A stretch of DNA of 64,000 nucleotides, from the NCBI GenBank assembly GCA_014841595.1, contig JACYUE010000001.1, positions 190,193 to 254,192 on the forward strand, read 5' to 3'. Position 1 is the stretch's first letter, and each line of letters opens with the position of its first letter. Both the position numbers and the translations under genes were made by a program. Shown in pieces: positions 17,530 through 26,669 of this stretch. The stretch comes from Oxalobacteraceae sp. CFBP 8761 (GTDB taxonomy: Bacteria; Pseudomonadota; Gammaproteobacteria; Burkholderiales; Burkholderiaceae_D). The notes under the pieces were generated by a model, which worked only from the letters and a program-made list of their open reading frames with translations, was not told where the DNA came from and searched no databases.

Positions 17530-19596
17530 TTACTTCGCTGGCTGCGCCTTCAAGAACCGATCCAACCACCCATTCACGGTGTGATGCCACTGCACCGAAT
17601 TGGCCGGCTTGAGCACCCAGTGATTCTCATCCGGGAACACCAGCAGCTTGCTCTCGACCCCCTGACGCTGCAGCGCCGTGAACGTCCCCAGTGCCTGCGC
17701 CGTCGGAATCCGGAAGTCCAGATCACCCTGGATCACTAGCATCGGCGTCTTCCACTTATTCACGTGATGAACCGGATTGAAGCGCTCATGGTTCTCCGGC
17801 ACCTTGTAGTACGGCCCGCCGTTTTCCCAATCCGTGAACCACTGCTCCTCGGTCGAGTACGCCATGCCGCGTGTGTCGAACACGCCGTCGTGATTGACGA
17901 TGCACTTGAACTCATCCGACCAGTTACCGGCGATCCAGTTCATCATGTAGCCGCCGTACGACGCGCCCAGTGCGCAGTCGCGTGAGCGGTCCAGCCATGG
18001 GAACTTCTTCACCGCGGCGTCGTAGCCTTTTTGCAGGTCGACCAGTGGCTTGCCGCCCCAGTCGTTGCTGATCGAGTCGGTGAACTTCTGGCCGTAGCCG
18101 GTCGAACCGTGGAAGTCGATGAACACGGCCGCGTAACCTGCGCCGGCATAGGTCTGCGGATTCCAGCGGTAGCTCCAGCTGTTGCCGAAGCTGCCTTGCG
18201 GCCCGCCGTGGACGATGAACGCGACTGGATATTTCTGGCCCGGCTGCGCATTCCACGGCTTCATCACGTAACCGTAGACAGTGTCGCCATTGGCGCCGGC
18301 GAACGAGAACTGTTCGGCCTCGCCCCAGCGTACATCCTTCAACAGCTCGGTATTCAACGTGGTCAGCTGCTTTGGCTTTGCGCCCAGCTTCATCGAGAAC
18401 AACTGCGCACCAGCGGACAGGTTCGCATGGGTATAGACCAGCGTATCGCGACGCAGATCGAACGCGCCCACGGCGCCCGTGTCGGTCAGCGGGGTGACCT
18501 TGCCGCCGGCCACGTCGATGGAGAAGAGGCGGTGCTGGCCGATGTCTTCTGCATCGACGATCAGCGCCTTGCCATCGGCGCGCCAGACCAGGCTGCCAGC
18601 CGAACGGTCCCAGTTGGCTGCAAGCGGGCGCTTGGTGCCGGTTGCCACATCCATCAGCATGATCTGGTAGCGGTCGGCCTCGAAGCCAGGGCGCGCCATC
18701 GCCAGGTAAGCCAGGGTGCGGCCATCGGGTGAGAACGTGCCCTTGGTGTCCCAGGCCGGATTGTCCGCTGTCAGGTTGCGCGGCGCGGTGCCGCCTGCCG
18801 CGGGCACGCTGTACAGGTCGAAGTTGGTCGACCAGGCTTCGGTCTTGCCGGCGATGCGGGCCGAGAACACGACCGTCTTGCCGTCCGGGCTGAAGCGGTA
18901 TTCTTCGCGGTCACCGAACGGTTTGGAGGGCACGTCGCCGTCGAGCGAGCCCGAGAGGCTGACCGGCTCGCCGGTAATCGCGCCTGCTGCGCCGATCGGC
19001 GCCGAGAACAGCACTGCATTGCGGTGGTCGTTCCAGGTATCCCAGTGGCGCGCGAACAGGCGGTCATACACCTTGCCGGTGGCCTTTTCTTTTTCTTTCG
19101 CGTCGAGCCGGGCCTTGGTGCAGGCCAGGTCGGCACAGTCGCGGAATACCGCCAGGCTGAACGCCAGGCGGTCGCCCGTGGGTGCGACGCGGAAGTTGTC
19201 GACGTCCAGCGGCAGATCGGTCACCTTGACAGGCGCGCCGCCGGCTACCGGCTGGCGCCATACCTGCGACGAGCCCGAACGCGCGGACAGGAAATACACA
19301 GCGTCGCCCGACGGCGACCATTCCGGATCGGCGCTGCTCGACGCATGGTCGGTCAGGCGCTGCGGCGTCGGCTTGGCGGCGCGCAGGTCGATCATCCAGA
19401 GTTGGGTGTTGCCGCGGTTCTTTTCCATGTCGGTGCTGCGCACAGTGTAAATCACGCGCGTGGCGTCGGGCGATACGGCCGGGCTACCGACCCGTTCCAT
19501 ATTGACCAGGTCTTCCACGGTGAAGCCGCGCGGCGCGGCCATTGCGGTGGTGGCGGCCAGGGTCGCCGCTGCCACCGTCATCAAACGAAATTTCAT
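17530..19596 (-). CDS. S9-family dipeptidyl/acylaminoacyl peptidase, exported
   Basis: 688 residues with a cleavable signal peptide (MKFRLMTVAAATLAATTAMAA). A WD40/PD40-like beta-propeller (about 25-420) is followed by an alpha/beta hydrolase domain. Triad: Ser546 (GASYGG), Asp627 (GDLDFR) and His659 (ENHWV). The layout and motif MMNWIAGN resemble bacterial dipeptidyl peptidase 5-type enzymes, which release dipeptides in the periplasm. RBS GAGGATG precedes the ATG. Monocistronic between two clear boundaries. A different S9 enzyme is at 4899-6917. Confidence 0.9.
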   Translation of the reverse strand: MKFRLMTVAAATLAATTAMAAPRGFTVEDLVNMERVGSPAVSPDATRVIYTVRSTDMEKNRGNTQLWMIDLRAAKPTPQRLTDHASSSADPEWSPSGDAVYFLSARSGSSQVWRQPVAGGAPVKVTDLPLDVDNFRVAPTGDRLAFSLAVFRDCADLACTKARLDAKEKEKATGKVYDRLFARHWDTWNDHRNAVLFSAPIGAAGAITGEPVSLSGSLDGDVPSKPFGDREEYRFSPDGKTVVFSARIAGKTEAWSTNFDLYSVPAAGGTAPRNLTADNPAWDTKGTFSPDGRTLAYLAMARPGFEADRYQIMLMDVATGTKRPLAANWDRSAGSLVWRADGKALIVDAEDIGQHRLFSIDVAGGKVTPLTDTGAVGAFDLRRDTLVYTHANLSAGAQLFSMKLGAKPKQLTTLNTELLKDVRWGEAEQFSFAGANGDTVYGYVMKPWNAQPGQKYPVAFIVHGGPQGSFGNSWSYRWNPQTYAGAGYAAVFIDFHGSTGYGQKFTDSISNDWGGKPLVDLQKGYDAAVKKFPWLDRSRDCALGASYGGYMMNWIAGNWSDEFKCIVNHDGVFDTRGMAYSTEEQWFTDWENGGPYYKVPENHERFNPVHHVNKWKTPMLVIQGDLDFRIPTAQALGTFTALQRQGVESKLLVFPDENHWVLKPANSVQWHHTVNGWLDRFLKAQPAK

Positions 19597-19752
19597 GCCA
19601 TCCTCGTCGATCAGTCCCGCGGCCGGGTGCCGCAGGCAAGCCGGGAATGTACCACGCGCGCCACGCCAGCCGATACGACAACGCCCCCGCTATCCGGCAA
19701 TGCCGGGCAGCGGGGGCGCTTTAACGTTCCTTAGCGCACAGGAAGTTTGTGA

Positions 19753-20208
19753 TTATTTTGGCATGATGACCGTGTCGATGACGTGGATCACGCCGTTGTC
19801 GGCGACGATGTCGGTCTTGGTGACAGTGGCCTTGTCGACCATGACTTTGCCGCCGGCGACCTTGACCTTGAAGGCGCTGCCTTCGACGGTCTTGACGTCA
19901 CCTGGCTTGACGTCGGCTGCCTTCACGGTGCCTGGCACCACGTGGTACGTCAGCACCTTGGTCAGCGCGGCCTTGTCTTTCAGCAGTGCGTCGAGTTTGG
20001 CTTTTGGAATCTTGGCAAATGCGGCATCGGTTGGTGCGAACACGGTGAACGGGCCCGGACCTTTCAGGGTGTCGGTCAGGCCGGCAGCCTGGACAGCCGT
20101 GACCAGCGTATTGAACGTGCCAGCCGATTTGGCGGTATCAACGATATCTGCTGCGTTGGCGGCGCCGAAGGCGAAGGCGAGTGGCAGTGCGATCAGAAAT
20201 TTTTTCAT
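19753..20208 (-). CDS. Exported fasciclin (FAS1) domain protein
   Basis: 151 residues. The signal peptide ([20 protein letters not shown]) is followed by a single FAS1 domain with the H1 segment [17 protein letters not shown] and the H2 segment [11 protein letters not shown]. Such small secreted fasciclin proteins are common in proteobacteria and may act in adhesion or stress; the role is not established. The open frame extends 40 codons upstream, but the ATG at 20206-20208 starts the signal peptide. Divergent from the MerR-like regulator 132 bp away. Confidence 0.92.
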   Translation of the reverse strand: MKKFLIALPLAFAFGAANAADIVDTAKSAGTFNTLVTAVQAAGLTDTLKGPGPFTVFAPTDAAFAKIPKAKLDALLKDKAALTKVLTYHVVPGTVKAADVKPGDVKTVEGSAFKVKVAGGKVMVDKATVTKTDIVADNGVIHVIDTVIMPK

Positions 20209-20340
20209 CGTATGACTCCATGTGGTTATTGCAGTTCGTTGTGAACCGCGTTGATTCCAATGTAATCCTCTTTTTACAACTTGTCTAACGTGTGCACCGT
20301 TTCTGTAGCATAATAAAGGTTCAATCAAGGGACGAAAATC

Positions 20341-21309
20341 ATGGAAAACTCATTAAGAACCCATCATGAACCGATCATGTACCGGACCGGTGCTGCTGCG
20401 CGCCTGGCCGGATTGCCTGTAGAAACCCTGCGGGTGTGGGAGCGCCGTTACAGTTTATCGGATGCGCAGCGTTCTGAGCGCGGCCAGCGTCTGTATTCCG
20501 CCGAACAGGTCGCGCGCCTTGGCCTGCTCAAGCAACTGGTCGACCAGGGCCATTCGATCGGGGTGCTGGCCGGCTTGAACCGTGAACAGCTGCAATCGAT
20601 GCTGGGCCTGGATGGCCAGGCGAGGGCGATTGCCACCTCTCCGGCGCGCGTACTGCTGGTCGGCGCCATGCTGTCGCGCCGGATCGCTGCCACCGGCCAG
20701 GCTGCACTGGGGCTGGACGTGCGCGGTCATTGCGCCACCCTGGCACAGGCGCCGGGGTTGCCGCGCGATGTCGGGGCTGATGTGCTGGTAATCGAACAGT
20801 CCGAACTCGACGATACCGGCCTGGCGCCGATTGCCGCCGCGCGCGAGGCCAGCGGCGTTGCAGCCGTCGTGGTGCTGTACCGCTTTTGTTCCAGTGCCAC
20901 GATTCGTGCCCTGCGCGCCCAAGGCTGCCTGGTGGCGCGCATTCCGGCAGACTTGTCCGAACTGGCGCTGCTGTGCCAGTCGGCGCTGACCGGCCACCGT
21001 CCGCCGCTGCAGGAGCAGCCGCTGCCGCCCGTGGCGCCGCCCCGCTTCGATGAGGAATCGTTGGGCAACATCATGACGGCGGCTGGCATTCGCCTCGATT
21101 GCGAATGTCCCCGGCACTTGTCCGAGATCCTGATGATGATTTCCAGCTTCGAGCGCTACAGCGACCAGTGTGCCCACCGCAATCCGGGTGATGAGGCGCT
21201 GCATGCGCGGCTGAAGATGGCGGCAGGCCGCGCGCGCGTCGTGATGGAAGATGCGCTGGAGCATCTGGCCATCACGGAAGGGTTGCCGTTGCCGAAAGCC
21301 CTTAACTGA
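20341..21309 (+). CDS. MerR-family transcriptional regulator with degenerate B12-binding-like domain
   Basis: 322 residues. The MerR winged helix spans about 13-80 ([24 protein letters not shown]). The C-terminal region (about 100-220: [37 protein letters not shown]) reads like the Rossmann part of CarH/LitR-type light regulators. It lacks the His ligand motif needed to bind cobalamin, so a B12-independent mode is likely. RBS AAGGGA precedes the ATG. Divergent from the fasciclin gene, which is a plausible target. Confidence 0.82.
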   Translation: MENSLRTHHEPIMYRTGAAARLAGLPVETLRVWERRYSLSDAQRSERGQRLYSAEQVARLGLLKQLVDQGHSIGVLAGLNREQLQSMLGLDGQARAIATSPARVLLVGAMLSRRIAATGQAALGLDVRGHCATLAQAPGLPRDVGADVLVIEQSELDDTGLAPIAAAREASGVAAVVVLYRFCSSATIRALRAQGCLVARIPADLSELALLCQSALTGHRPPLQEQPLPPVAPPRFDEESLGNIMTAAGIRLDCECPRHLSEILMMISSFERYSDQCAHRNPGDEALHARLKMAAGRARVVMEDALEHLAITEGLPLPKALN

Positions 21310-21310
21310 G

Positions 21311-21817
21311 TCAAGCGTCGATGGCGGCAGTCCAGTCTCCGCTCTTGCCGCCGTGCTTTTCCAGCACCCGCACATTGGTCATCACCATGCCGCGGTCGAC
21401 TGCCTTGCACATGTCGTACACGGTCAGCAGGCCCACCTGCACGGCAGTCAGCGCTTCCATCTCGACGCCGGTCTTGCCGATGGTGTCCACCTGCGCCCGG
21501 CAATGGACGCTGTTGGCCGCCGCATCGATCTCGAAATCGACCGCCACGCGCGTGATCGGCAATGGGTGACACAGCGGCACCAGGTCGCTCGTGCGCTTGG
21601 AGGCCATGATCGCGGCGATGCGCGCGATGCCGATCACATCGCCTTTTTTCGCGCTGCCCGACGTGATCAGGGCCAGCGTGGCCGGCTGCATGCGGATGGT
21701 GCCGGCGGCCACTGCGATGCGGTGCGTGTCCTGTTTGGCGCCGACATCGACCATATGGGCCTGGCCGGTGGCGTCGAAGTGGGTCAGATGGTCTGCGGTC
21801 GGGGTGGAGGGCGTCAT
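21311..21817 (-). CDS. moaC: Cyclic pyranopterin monophosphate synthase MoaC
   Basis: 168 residues. MoaC converts 3',8-cyclo-GTP to cyclic pyranopterin monophosphate, the first committed step of molybdenum cofactor synthesis after MoaA. Conserved segments present: [35 protein letters not shown] and the end of the active site, VEMEALTAV and [11 protein letters not shown]. The frame is open to a TTG at 21844; I prefer the ATG at 21815-21817. No other moa gene is adjacent. Confidence 0.95.
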   Translation of the reverse strand: MTPSTPTADHLTHFDATGQAHMVDVGAKQDTHRIAVAAGTIRMQPATLALITSGSAKKGDVIGIARIAAIMASKRTSDLVPLCHPLPITRVAVDFEIDAAANSVHCRAQVDTIGKTGVEMEALTAVQVGLLTVYDMCKAVDRGMVMTNVRVLEKHGGKSGDWTAAIDA

Positions 21818-21881
21818 GAATGGCTTGGTATCGTTGGGTAACAAAGTGTTCTGGGAGCAGCAGGGTGCATGCGGATACGGT

Positions 21882-21887
21882 TATGAT
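21882..21887 (+). promoter_or_regulatory. Candidate -10 hexamer placed for a leaderless M48 protease mRNA
   Basis: TATGAT ends seven bases before the GTG at 21894, so transcription would begin at or next to the start codon. No Shine-Dalgarno sequence is visible and no good -35 was found. Confidence 0.4.
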
Positions 21888-21893
21888 AGCACC

Positions 21894-23480
21894 GTGAAAT
21901 CTGTCGTCCGACCAGCATCCGTGCGCCGCTGGCGCCCCGTCCTGACCGCCGTTGCCCTGTGCACGACGGCAGCGTTTGCCGTGGCCGCCCAGTCCGATCC
22001 GCTCCAGCGCCCCGACCATATCCACTTGCCGACGCTGGGCGACACCGCGCGCGTCGACCTGTCGCCGGTCGTTGAGCGCAAGCTTGGCGAAGAGATCATG
22101 CGCGACATCCGGCGCGACCGCGATTACCTCGACGACGAACCGATCTCCGAATACCTGAACAACTTTGGCAATGGCCTCGTGGCTGCAGCGCCCGGCGCGC
22201 GCGGCGAAACCAATGCCGATTTTCACTTCTTTGCCGTGCGCGATGCGGCGCTGAACGCGTTCGCGCTGCCGGGCGGTTTCATCGGTGCGCACTCGGGCCT
22301 GGTCATCGCAGCCCAGACCGAATCCGAACTGGCCGGCGTCGTGGCGCACGAGATCGGCCACGTCACGCAGCGCCACATCGCGCGCATGCTGGGCCAGCAG
22401 CGCCAGGATATCCTGCTGCCGCTGGCGTCGATGATCCTGGCGGCGCTGGCCGCCAAGGCCGGCTCGGATGCGGCGATGGGCGTGCTGATGGGCGGCCAGG
22501 GCCTGGTGGTCCAGCGCCAGCTCAACTTCAGCCGCGACGCCGAGCGCGAGGCCGACCGCGTGGGCTTCCAGATCATGGAGGCAGGCGGCTACGACACTAC
22601 CGGCATCGTCGCGTTTTTCCGGCGCCTGCAAAATGCGTCGAAGTTGTATGGCGAACTGCCGACAGGTTTGAGTAACCTGAGCAGCCACCCGCTGACCCAG
22701 GAGCGCATCAGCGACATGCAGGCGCGCATCCGCGAGATGCCCAAGAAGCAGCGCGTCGACAGTCTCGACTTTCACCTGGTGCGCGCGCGCATCCGGGTGC
22801 TGCAGGAGCCAAGCGAGCAGGGCCAGCGCAATACGCGCAGCGCGTTCAACACGCAGCTCAGGGAAACGCACCGCCATCAACAGGCCGGCGCGCAGTATGG
22901 CCTGGCCTACCTGGCGCTCAAGCAGGGCAACCTGGCCGATGCGCAGAGCTGGCTCGACAAGTCGCGCGAGACGATGAAGCCACGCGAAGGCGTGCTGTCG
23001 GTGGCGTCAAACGTCGGCGATGGCGCGACGATGTATGCCGGTCTGGCGATCGAGATCAAGATGGCGCCGGGCCAGCCGGCGGCGGTGCTGGCCGAGGCCG
23101 TGAAAGAAGCCGAGACGATGCACGCGCGTTTTCCGCTATCGCGCTCGCTGGCGCACCAGTATGCCGACGCCATGATCGCCACGGGCAAACTCGACGAGGC
23201 CACGCGCTTTCTGCGTGACCAGTCGCAGCAATACCGCGAGGAATACAAGCTGCAGGATCTGTTGGCCAAGGCCTATGCAAAGCAGGGCAAGATCGCTTTG
23301 CAGCATATGGCGCTGGCCGAATCGTACGTGCTGGCCGGCGCCACGCCGGCCGCGATGGCGCAGCTGGAGCTGGCGCGCAAGGCGCGCGACGCATCGTTCT
23401 ATGACCAGGCCGTGATCGATGCGCGCGCCCGCGAACTCGAGGCGCAGCAAAAGAAGGACAAGGAAGAGAAGGACGATTGA
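21894..23480 (+). CDS. bepA: Exported M48 metalloprotease with TPR region (BepA/YfgC-like)
   Basis: 528 residues from the GTG at 21894. Signal peptide about 11-32. The M48 zinc site HEIGH is at 152-156, with the third ligand in SRDAEREADR near 215. The C-terminal half (about 320-500) carries helical TPR-like repeats (YGLAYLALKQGNLADAQSWL). This is the BepA layout, a periplasmic protease/chaperone that monitors outer-membrane protein assembly at LptD and BAM. The frame is open far upstream, but that part overlaps moaC antisense. GTG at 21921 is an alternative start. Confidence 0.88.
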   Translation: MKSVVRPASVRRWRPVLTAVALCTTAAFAVAAQSDPLQRPDHIHLPTLGDTARVDLSPVVERKLGEEIMRDIRRDRDYLDDEPISEYLNNFGNGLVAAAPGARGETNADFHFFAVRDAALNAFALPGGFIGAHSGLVIAAQTESELAGVVAHEIGHVTQRHIARMLGQQRQDILLPLASMILAALAAKAGSDAAMGVLMGGQGLVVQRQLNFSRDAEREADRVGFQIMEAGGYDTTGIVAFFRRLQNASKLYGELPTGLSNLSSHPLTQERISDMQARIREMPKKQRVDSLDFHLVRARIRVLQEPSEQGQRNTRSAFNTQLRETHRHQQAGAQYGLAYLALKQGNLADAQSWLDKSRETMKPREGVLSVASNVGDGATMYAGLAIEIKMAPGQPAAVLAEAVKEAETMHARFPLSRSLAHQYADAMIATGKLDEATRFLRDQSQQYREEYKLQDLLAKAYAKQGKIALQHMALAESYVLAGATPAAMAQLELARKARDASFYDQAVIDARARELEAQQKKDKEEKDD

Positions 23481-23481
23481 C

Positions 23482-23499
23482 GGTCAGGGTCAGGGTCAG
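23482..23499 (+). repeat. Short tandem repeat, three GGTCAG units
   Basis: GGTCAG is repeated three times in the gap between two convergent genes and just enters the 3' end of the gene on the minus strand. Too short to call functional. Confidence 0.5.
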
Positions 23500-24083
23500 G
23501 GCGCCGGCATCCTGTTGAACCCGAACCGCTGCGCCAAGTCGGCGTCCGCTACCCGTTCCACAGTGAACACCTTGCCCTGCCACGGCAACGCCAGCGTGCC
23601 AGCGCCTCCGCCCAGCCACGCCATCACGGCCTCGTCCGAAGCGCTGCGGCCATCCAGTGTGAACTGGCCCAGCACCTGCGCCACATCGCGGTCATCGAGC
23701 TGCGCCACGACTTCGCCGGCCGCAAACAGCACGGCGCCGGCATCGCTCAGGAACACGTGCTCGACAGCCGTCAGCGCCTGCCCGGTTTGCAATAGCAAAC
23801 CCTGCTGCGGATCGGTGCGTGCGATGAACGGCGCGGCCTCCAGATTCACGTACACGCGCTGCGGGCCATTCTGGAAATACCAGTTGCCCCGCTCGTCGTG
23901 CAGGTAGTTGCGGTTGATGAACCCCACCAGTTTCTCGTTCTCGAGCCGGTCGCCGGGCAAGCCGGCCTGCTGGGTCGCTTCGTCGCGCATGCGCCAGTGG
24001 CCGCGCGCATCGAGTGCGAGCCAGCCGTAGCAGTGCGGTACGTTTGGCCACTTGGCCATTGCCTGTTTTACGATATCGTCCAT
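23496..24083 (-). CDS. Conserved protein of unknown function (DUF2946-like or similar)
   Basis: 195 residues. The start MDDIVKQAMAKWPNVPHCYGWLALDARG and the segments NRNYLHDERGNWYFQNGPQRVYV and GEVVAQLDDRDVAQVLG mark a conserved betaproteobacterial family; I believe it carries a DUF name but am not certain of the number. Soluble, no signal peptide. I chose the ATG at 24081-24083, four bases after the YheT-like hydrolase stop; an ATG 15 bp upstream would overlap that gene. Last gene of a leftward set with the zinc-ribbon protein and the hydrolase. Function unknown. Confidence 0.75.
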   Translation of the reverse strand: MDDIVKQAMAKWPNVPHCYGWLALDARGHWRMRDEATQQAGLPGDRLENEKLVGFINRNYLHDERGNWYFQNGPQRVYVNLEAAPFIARTDPQQGLLLQTGQALTAVEHVFLSDAGAVLFAAGEVVAQLDDRDVAQVLGQFTLDGRSASDEAVMAWLGGGAGTLALPWQGKVFTVERVADADLAQRFGFNRMPAP

Positions 24084-24087
24084 AGTG

Positions 24088-25071
24088 TCAGCCAGCATCG
24101 CACAGTTCGGCGCCGGTCAGCGCGCGGGTGCCCGACACGCCATCGAAATGCTGCAGGATGCGCTGCGCCAGCCAGTCGATCCGCCCCGGAAACGGCCCGG
24201 TCGGAAAGCCCACGTGCCCGCCCGTGGCCGGATACTCGAGCGTCACCGCAGCCGATGCCGTCGTCGGCAAATACATCCCTGGCAGGAACGGATCGTTGCG
24301 TGCATTGAGCACGAGCGTCGGCACGGTGATCGCGTCCAGCACGTGGCGCGCGCTGGCGCGGTGCCAGTAGTCGTCGGTGTCGCGGTAGCCGTGCAGCGGT
24401 GCGGTCACCACATTGTCGAAGGCGTACAGGTCGCGCGCGGCGAGCAGCGCTGCGCGGTCGAACAGGCCCGGAAACTGGTCGAGCTTGGCCAGGCACTTGG
24501 GCTTGAGCGTCTGCAGGAACATCCGGGTGTAAATCATGTTGAAGCCCGACGACAGCGCCGCGCCGCCGCGCGCCAGGTCGAGTGGGGCCGAGACCGCGCA
24601 CGCCGCATCGACGATCGATGCGCCATGGCCCGATTCGCCCAGCCAGCGCAGCAGCGCGTTGCCGCCCAGCGACACGCCGGCCGCGTAGAACACGCCGTCA
24701 TGGCGCGCGCGCAATGAGCGCACGATCCACTCGACTTCCGCGGCGTCGCCCGAGTGATAGAAGCGGGGCGCCAGGTTCGGCTCGCCCGAGCAGCCGCGAA
24801 AATGCGGCACCACGCCCGACCAGGCGCGTGCGGCCAGCGCCGCCATCAATGCACGTGCGTAATGGCTGTCCGACGAGCCTTCCAGGCCATGAAACAGCAC
24901 CACCAGCGGCTGGCCCGGCTGGCCGTCGACAAAATCGAGATCGACGAAATCGCCGTCCGCACTCGTCCAGCGCTCGCGGCGGTAGGCAACGGGCGGCTTG
25001 GCGATGCAGGTCGCCGGGTAGATGGTCTGGAGATGGCCGCCAGGCAGCCAGCGTGGTGCGCGGTAGGGCAT
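24088..25071 (-). CDS. YheT-family alpha/beta hydrolase
   Basis: 327 residues. The start APRWLPGGHLQTIYPA and the LFHGLEGSSDSHYARALM oxyanion segment are hallmarks of the YheT/ABHD1-3 family of alpha/beta hydrolases. The nucleophile sits in AAGVSLGGNALLRWLGE, and the late ATGGHVGF supplies the catalytic His. Substrate unknown, esterase activity likely. The ATG at 25069-25071 was chosen because the family begins there; the longer frame overlaps the upstream zinc-ribbon gene. Confidence 0.9.
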   Translation of the reverse strand: MPYRAPRWLPGGHLQTIYPATCIAKPPVAYRRERWTSADGDFVDLDFVDGQPGQPLVVLFHGLEGSSDSHYARALMAALAARAWSGVVPHFRGCSGEPNLAPRFYHSGDAAEVEWIVRSLRARHDGVFYAAGVSLGGNALLRWLGESGHGASIVDAACAVSAPLDLARGGAALSSGFNMIYTRMFLQTLKPKCLAKLDQFPGLFDRAALLAARDLYAFDNVVTAPLHGYRDTDDYWHRASARHVLDAITVPTLVLNARNDPFLPGMYLPTTASAAVTLEYPATGGHVGFPTGPFPGRIDWLAQRILQHFDGVSGTRALTGAELCDAG

Positions 25072-25118
25072 GAAGAAGTGAGGATAGGGGCGCGCGCAGT
25101 CGCGTACGCCCCGAAAGA

Positions 25119-25313
25119 TCAGTGGTTCTTGAGCACTGTGCCCGGCGCCAGGCGGTAGCCAGTACCGCAGTACGGGCATTTCGCCTCGCCATGGTGGTCG
25201 AAATCGAGGAAGACGCGCGGGTGCGACGACCACAGCGGCATGGCCGGGTTCGGGCAGTGCGCCGGCAGGTCTTTCGCCGTGAGTTCCACGATTGGCATCG
25301 TCTTTTGGGTCAT
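25119..25313 (-). CDS. Small zinc-finger (CHCC-type) protein
   Basis: 64 residues with the zf-CHCC pattern: a His/Cys pair in the first half (AHCPNP), then HHGEAKCPYCGTGYRL near the C-terminus. The family resembles the zinc-binding core of the complex I subunit NDUFS6; the bacterial proteins are uncharacterised. The ATG at 25311-25313 has a GGAGAC ribosome binding site, which decides it over the longer frame. First gene of the leftward set with the hydrolase. Confidence 0.87.
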   Translation of the reverse strand: MTQKTMPIVELTAKDLPAHCPNPAMPLWSSHPRVFLDFDHHGEAKCPYCGTGYRLAPGTVLKNH

Positions 25314-25394
25314 CTGGTGTCTCCGTCTGGCAGGTGGGCAAAGACAGGATTCTAACGGATTCGCTCTATTGTCGAAATGACCGTAAAATAATGC

Positions 25395-25410
25395 GCTCAA
25401 CATATTGAGC
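25395..25410. promoter_or_regulatory. Inverted repeat in the divergent region upstream of azlCD
   Basis: GCTCAA-CATA-TTGAGC, extendable by TG and CA beyond one mismatch on each side. It lies between the zinc-finger gene and azlC, directly after a TAAAAT sequence. An operator-like palindrome; no binding protein can be assigned. Confidence 0.4.
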
Positions 25411-25535
25411 CCAAGTGCCCTTTCTCAAGAGGCCACGACCCATTCCATGCGTTTCATGCCCCTCTGTTTCCAGACCGCCGCTGTCGTCCCAGCCGTCATT
25501 TCGCCGCTGGGAAGTTGCACGAACGCCACACCACC

Positions 25536-26294
25536 ATGCCCGTGAGCGCGGGCGAGCCGGCTGGCCAGCCGCCGGTCACGATCGGCGACGCGCCCGACCG
25601 CGACGCGTTTCGCGACGGATTCAAGACTGGCCTGCCGACGCTGTTCGGCATCGCTGCCTGGGGCCTGGTGGTGGGCATCGCCATGGTCAAGAGTGGCCTG
25701 TCCGTGCCTCAGGCGCTGGGCATGACACTGCTGGTGTTCGCCGGCTCGGCGCAACTGGCGTCGCTGCCGCTGATCGCGGCGCAGGCGCCGATCTGGGTCA
25801 TCTTCGCCACGGCGCTGGTCGTCAATCTGCGCTTCGTGATCTTTTCGGCGCTGCTCGCGCCGCACTTTGCCCACTTGCCGTGGCGCCAGCGCCTGTATCT
25901 CGGCTATATCTCGGGCGATATTTCTGTCGCCTTGTTCTTGCAGAAATATCCGAGCCCGACGCCGGCGGTGGGCAAGCTGTCGTACCTGAAGGGCTTGATG
26001 TTCCCGAACTGGGGCGCCTGGCAGATTGGCTCAGTCATCGGGGTATTCCTGGGCAGCACCGTGCCAGCCGAATGGGGCCTGGGCTTTGCCGGCACGCTCG
26101 CCATCCTCTGCATCATGGTGCCGTTGATGATCAACCGCGCGGCCTTGTGCGGCGTGCTGGTGGCGGGCACGGTCTCGGTGCTGGCCTATGAGTTGCCCTA
26201 CAAGTTGGGCTTGCTGTTGGCAGTGCTGGTCGGGATGGTGACGGCGATGGTCATCGAAGAAACAATGGACAAAATAAAGGCACGCCGTGGCTGA
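25536..26294 (+). CDS. azlC: AzlC-family branched-chain amino acid exporter, large subunit
   Basis: 252 residues with about seven membrane helices starting near residue 40. Conserved AzlC elements: FRDGFKTGLPTLFGIAAWGL, VFAGSAQLASLPLI and NLRFVIFSA. With AzlD it exports branched-chain or related amino acids. The open frame begins at a TTG seven codons earlier; I prefer the ATG at 25536. It overlaps azlD by eight bases. Confidence 0.9.
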   Translation: MPVSAGEPAGQPPVTIGDAPDRDAFRDGFKTGLPTLFGIAAWGLVVGIAMVKSGLSVPQALGMTLLVFAGSAQLASLPLIAAQAPIWVIFATALVVNLRFVIFSALLAPHFAHLPWRQRLYLGYISGDISVALFLQKYPSPTPAVGKLSYLKGLMFPNWGAWQIGSVIGVFLGSTVPAEWGLGFAGTLAILCIMVPLMINRAALCGVLVAGTVSVLAYELPYKLGLLLAVLVGMVTAMVIEETMDKIKARRG

Positions 26295-26631
26295 TTGGGA
26301 AATCTGGGTCGTGATTGGCGTGCTGTGCGTGGCCACGGCCGCCACGCGCAGTTCGTTCTGGCTGATCGGCCACCGCGTATCGATTCCGCCACGGGTGCAG
26401 GAAATGCTGCGCTATGCGCCAGCCTGCGCGCTGGCGGCCATCATCGGGCCCGATTTTCTAATCGATCCGCAGGGCGGGCTGCAGTTCACGCTGGCCAATC
26501 CAAAGCTGCTGGCAGGGCTGGCCGCGTTTGCGTTCTATGTGTGGCGCCGTAACATGCTGCTGACGATTTTATTCGGCATGATTGTGTTCACCCTCCTGCG
26601 CGTTCTGCACGTTTTTGGCGCGACCCCCTGA
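26287..26631 (+). CDS. azlD: AzlD-family small subunit of amino acid exporter
   Basis: 114 residues with four hydrophobic segments, including the conserved ATRSSFWLIGHR and RYAPACALAAIIGPDFL. The GTG start at 26287 overlaps the end of azlC (GTGGCTGA), so the two subunits are translationally coupled. Confidence 0.88.
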   Translation: MADWEIWVVIGVLCVATAATRSSFWLIGHRVSIPPRVQEMLRYAPACALAAIIGPDFLIDPQGGLQFTLANPKLLAGLAAFAFYVWRRNMLLTILFGMIVFTLLRVLHVFGATP

Positions 26632-26669
26632 TGTACAATGACGTTTTTTCACTATTGCCACGCTGACCA

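Noticed and set aside
21818..21844. A TTG nine codons upstream as the moaC start
   Set aside because: The ATG at 21815-21817 begins the usual protein and the extension has no RBS.
24096..24098. ATG 15 bp upstream as the start of the unknown protein next to the YheT-like gene
   Set aside because: It would overlap the upstream gene, and the conserved start MDDIVKQAM begins at 24083.
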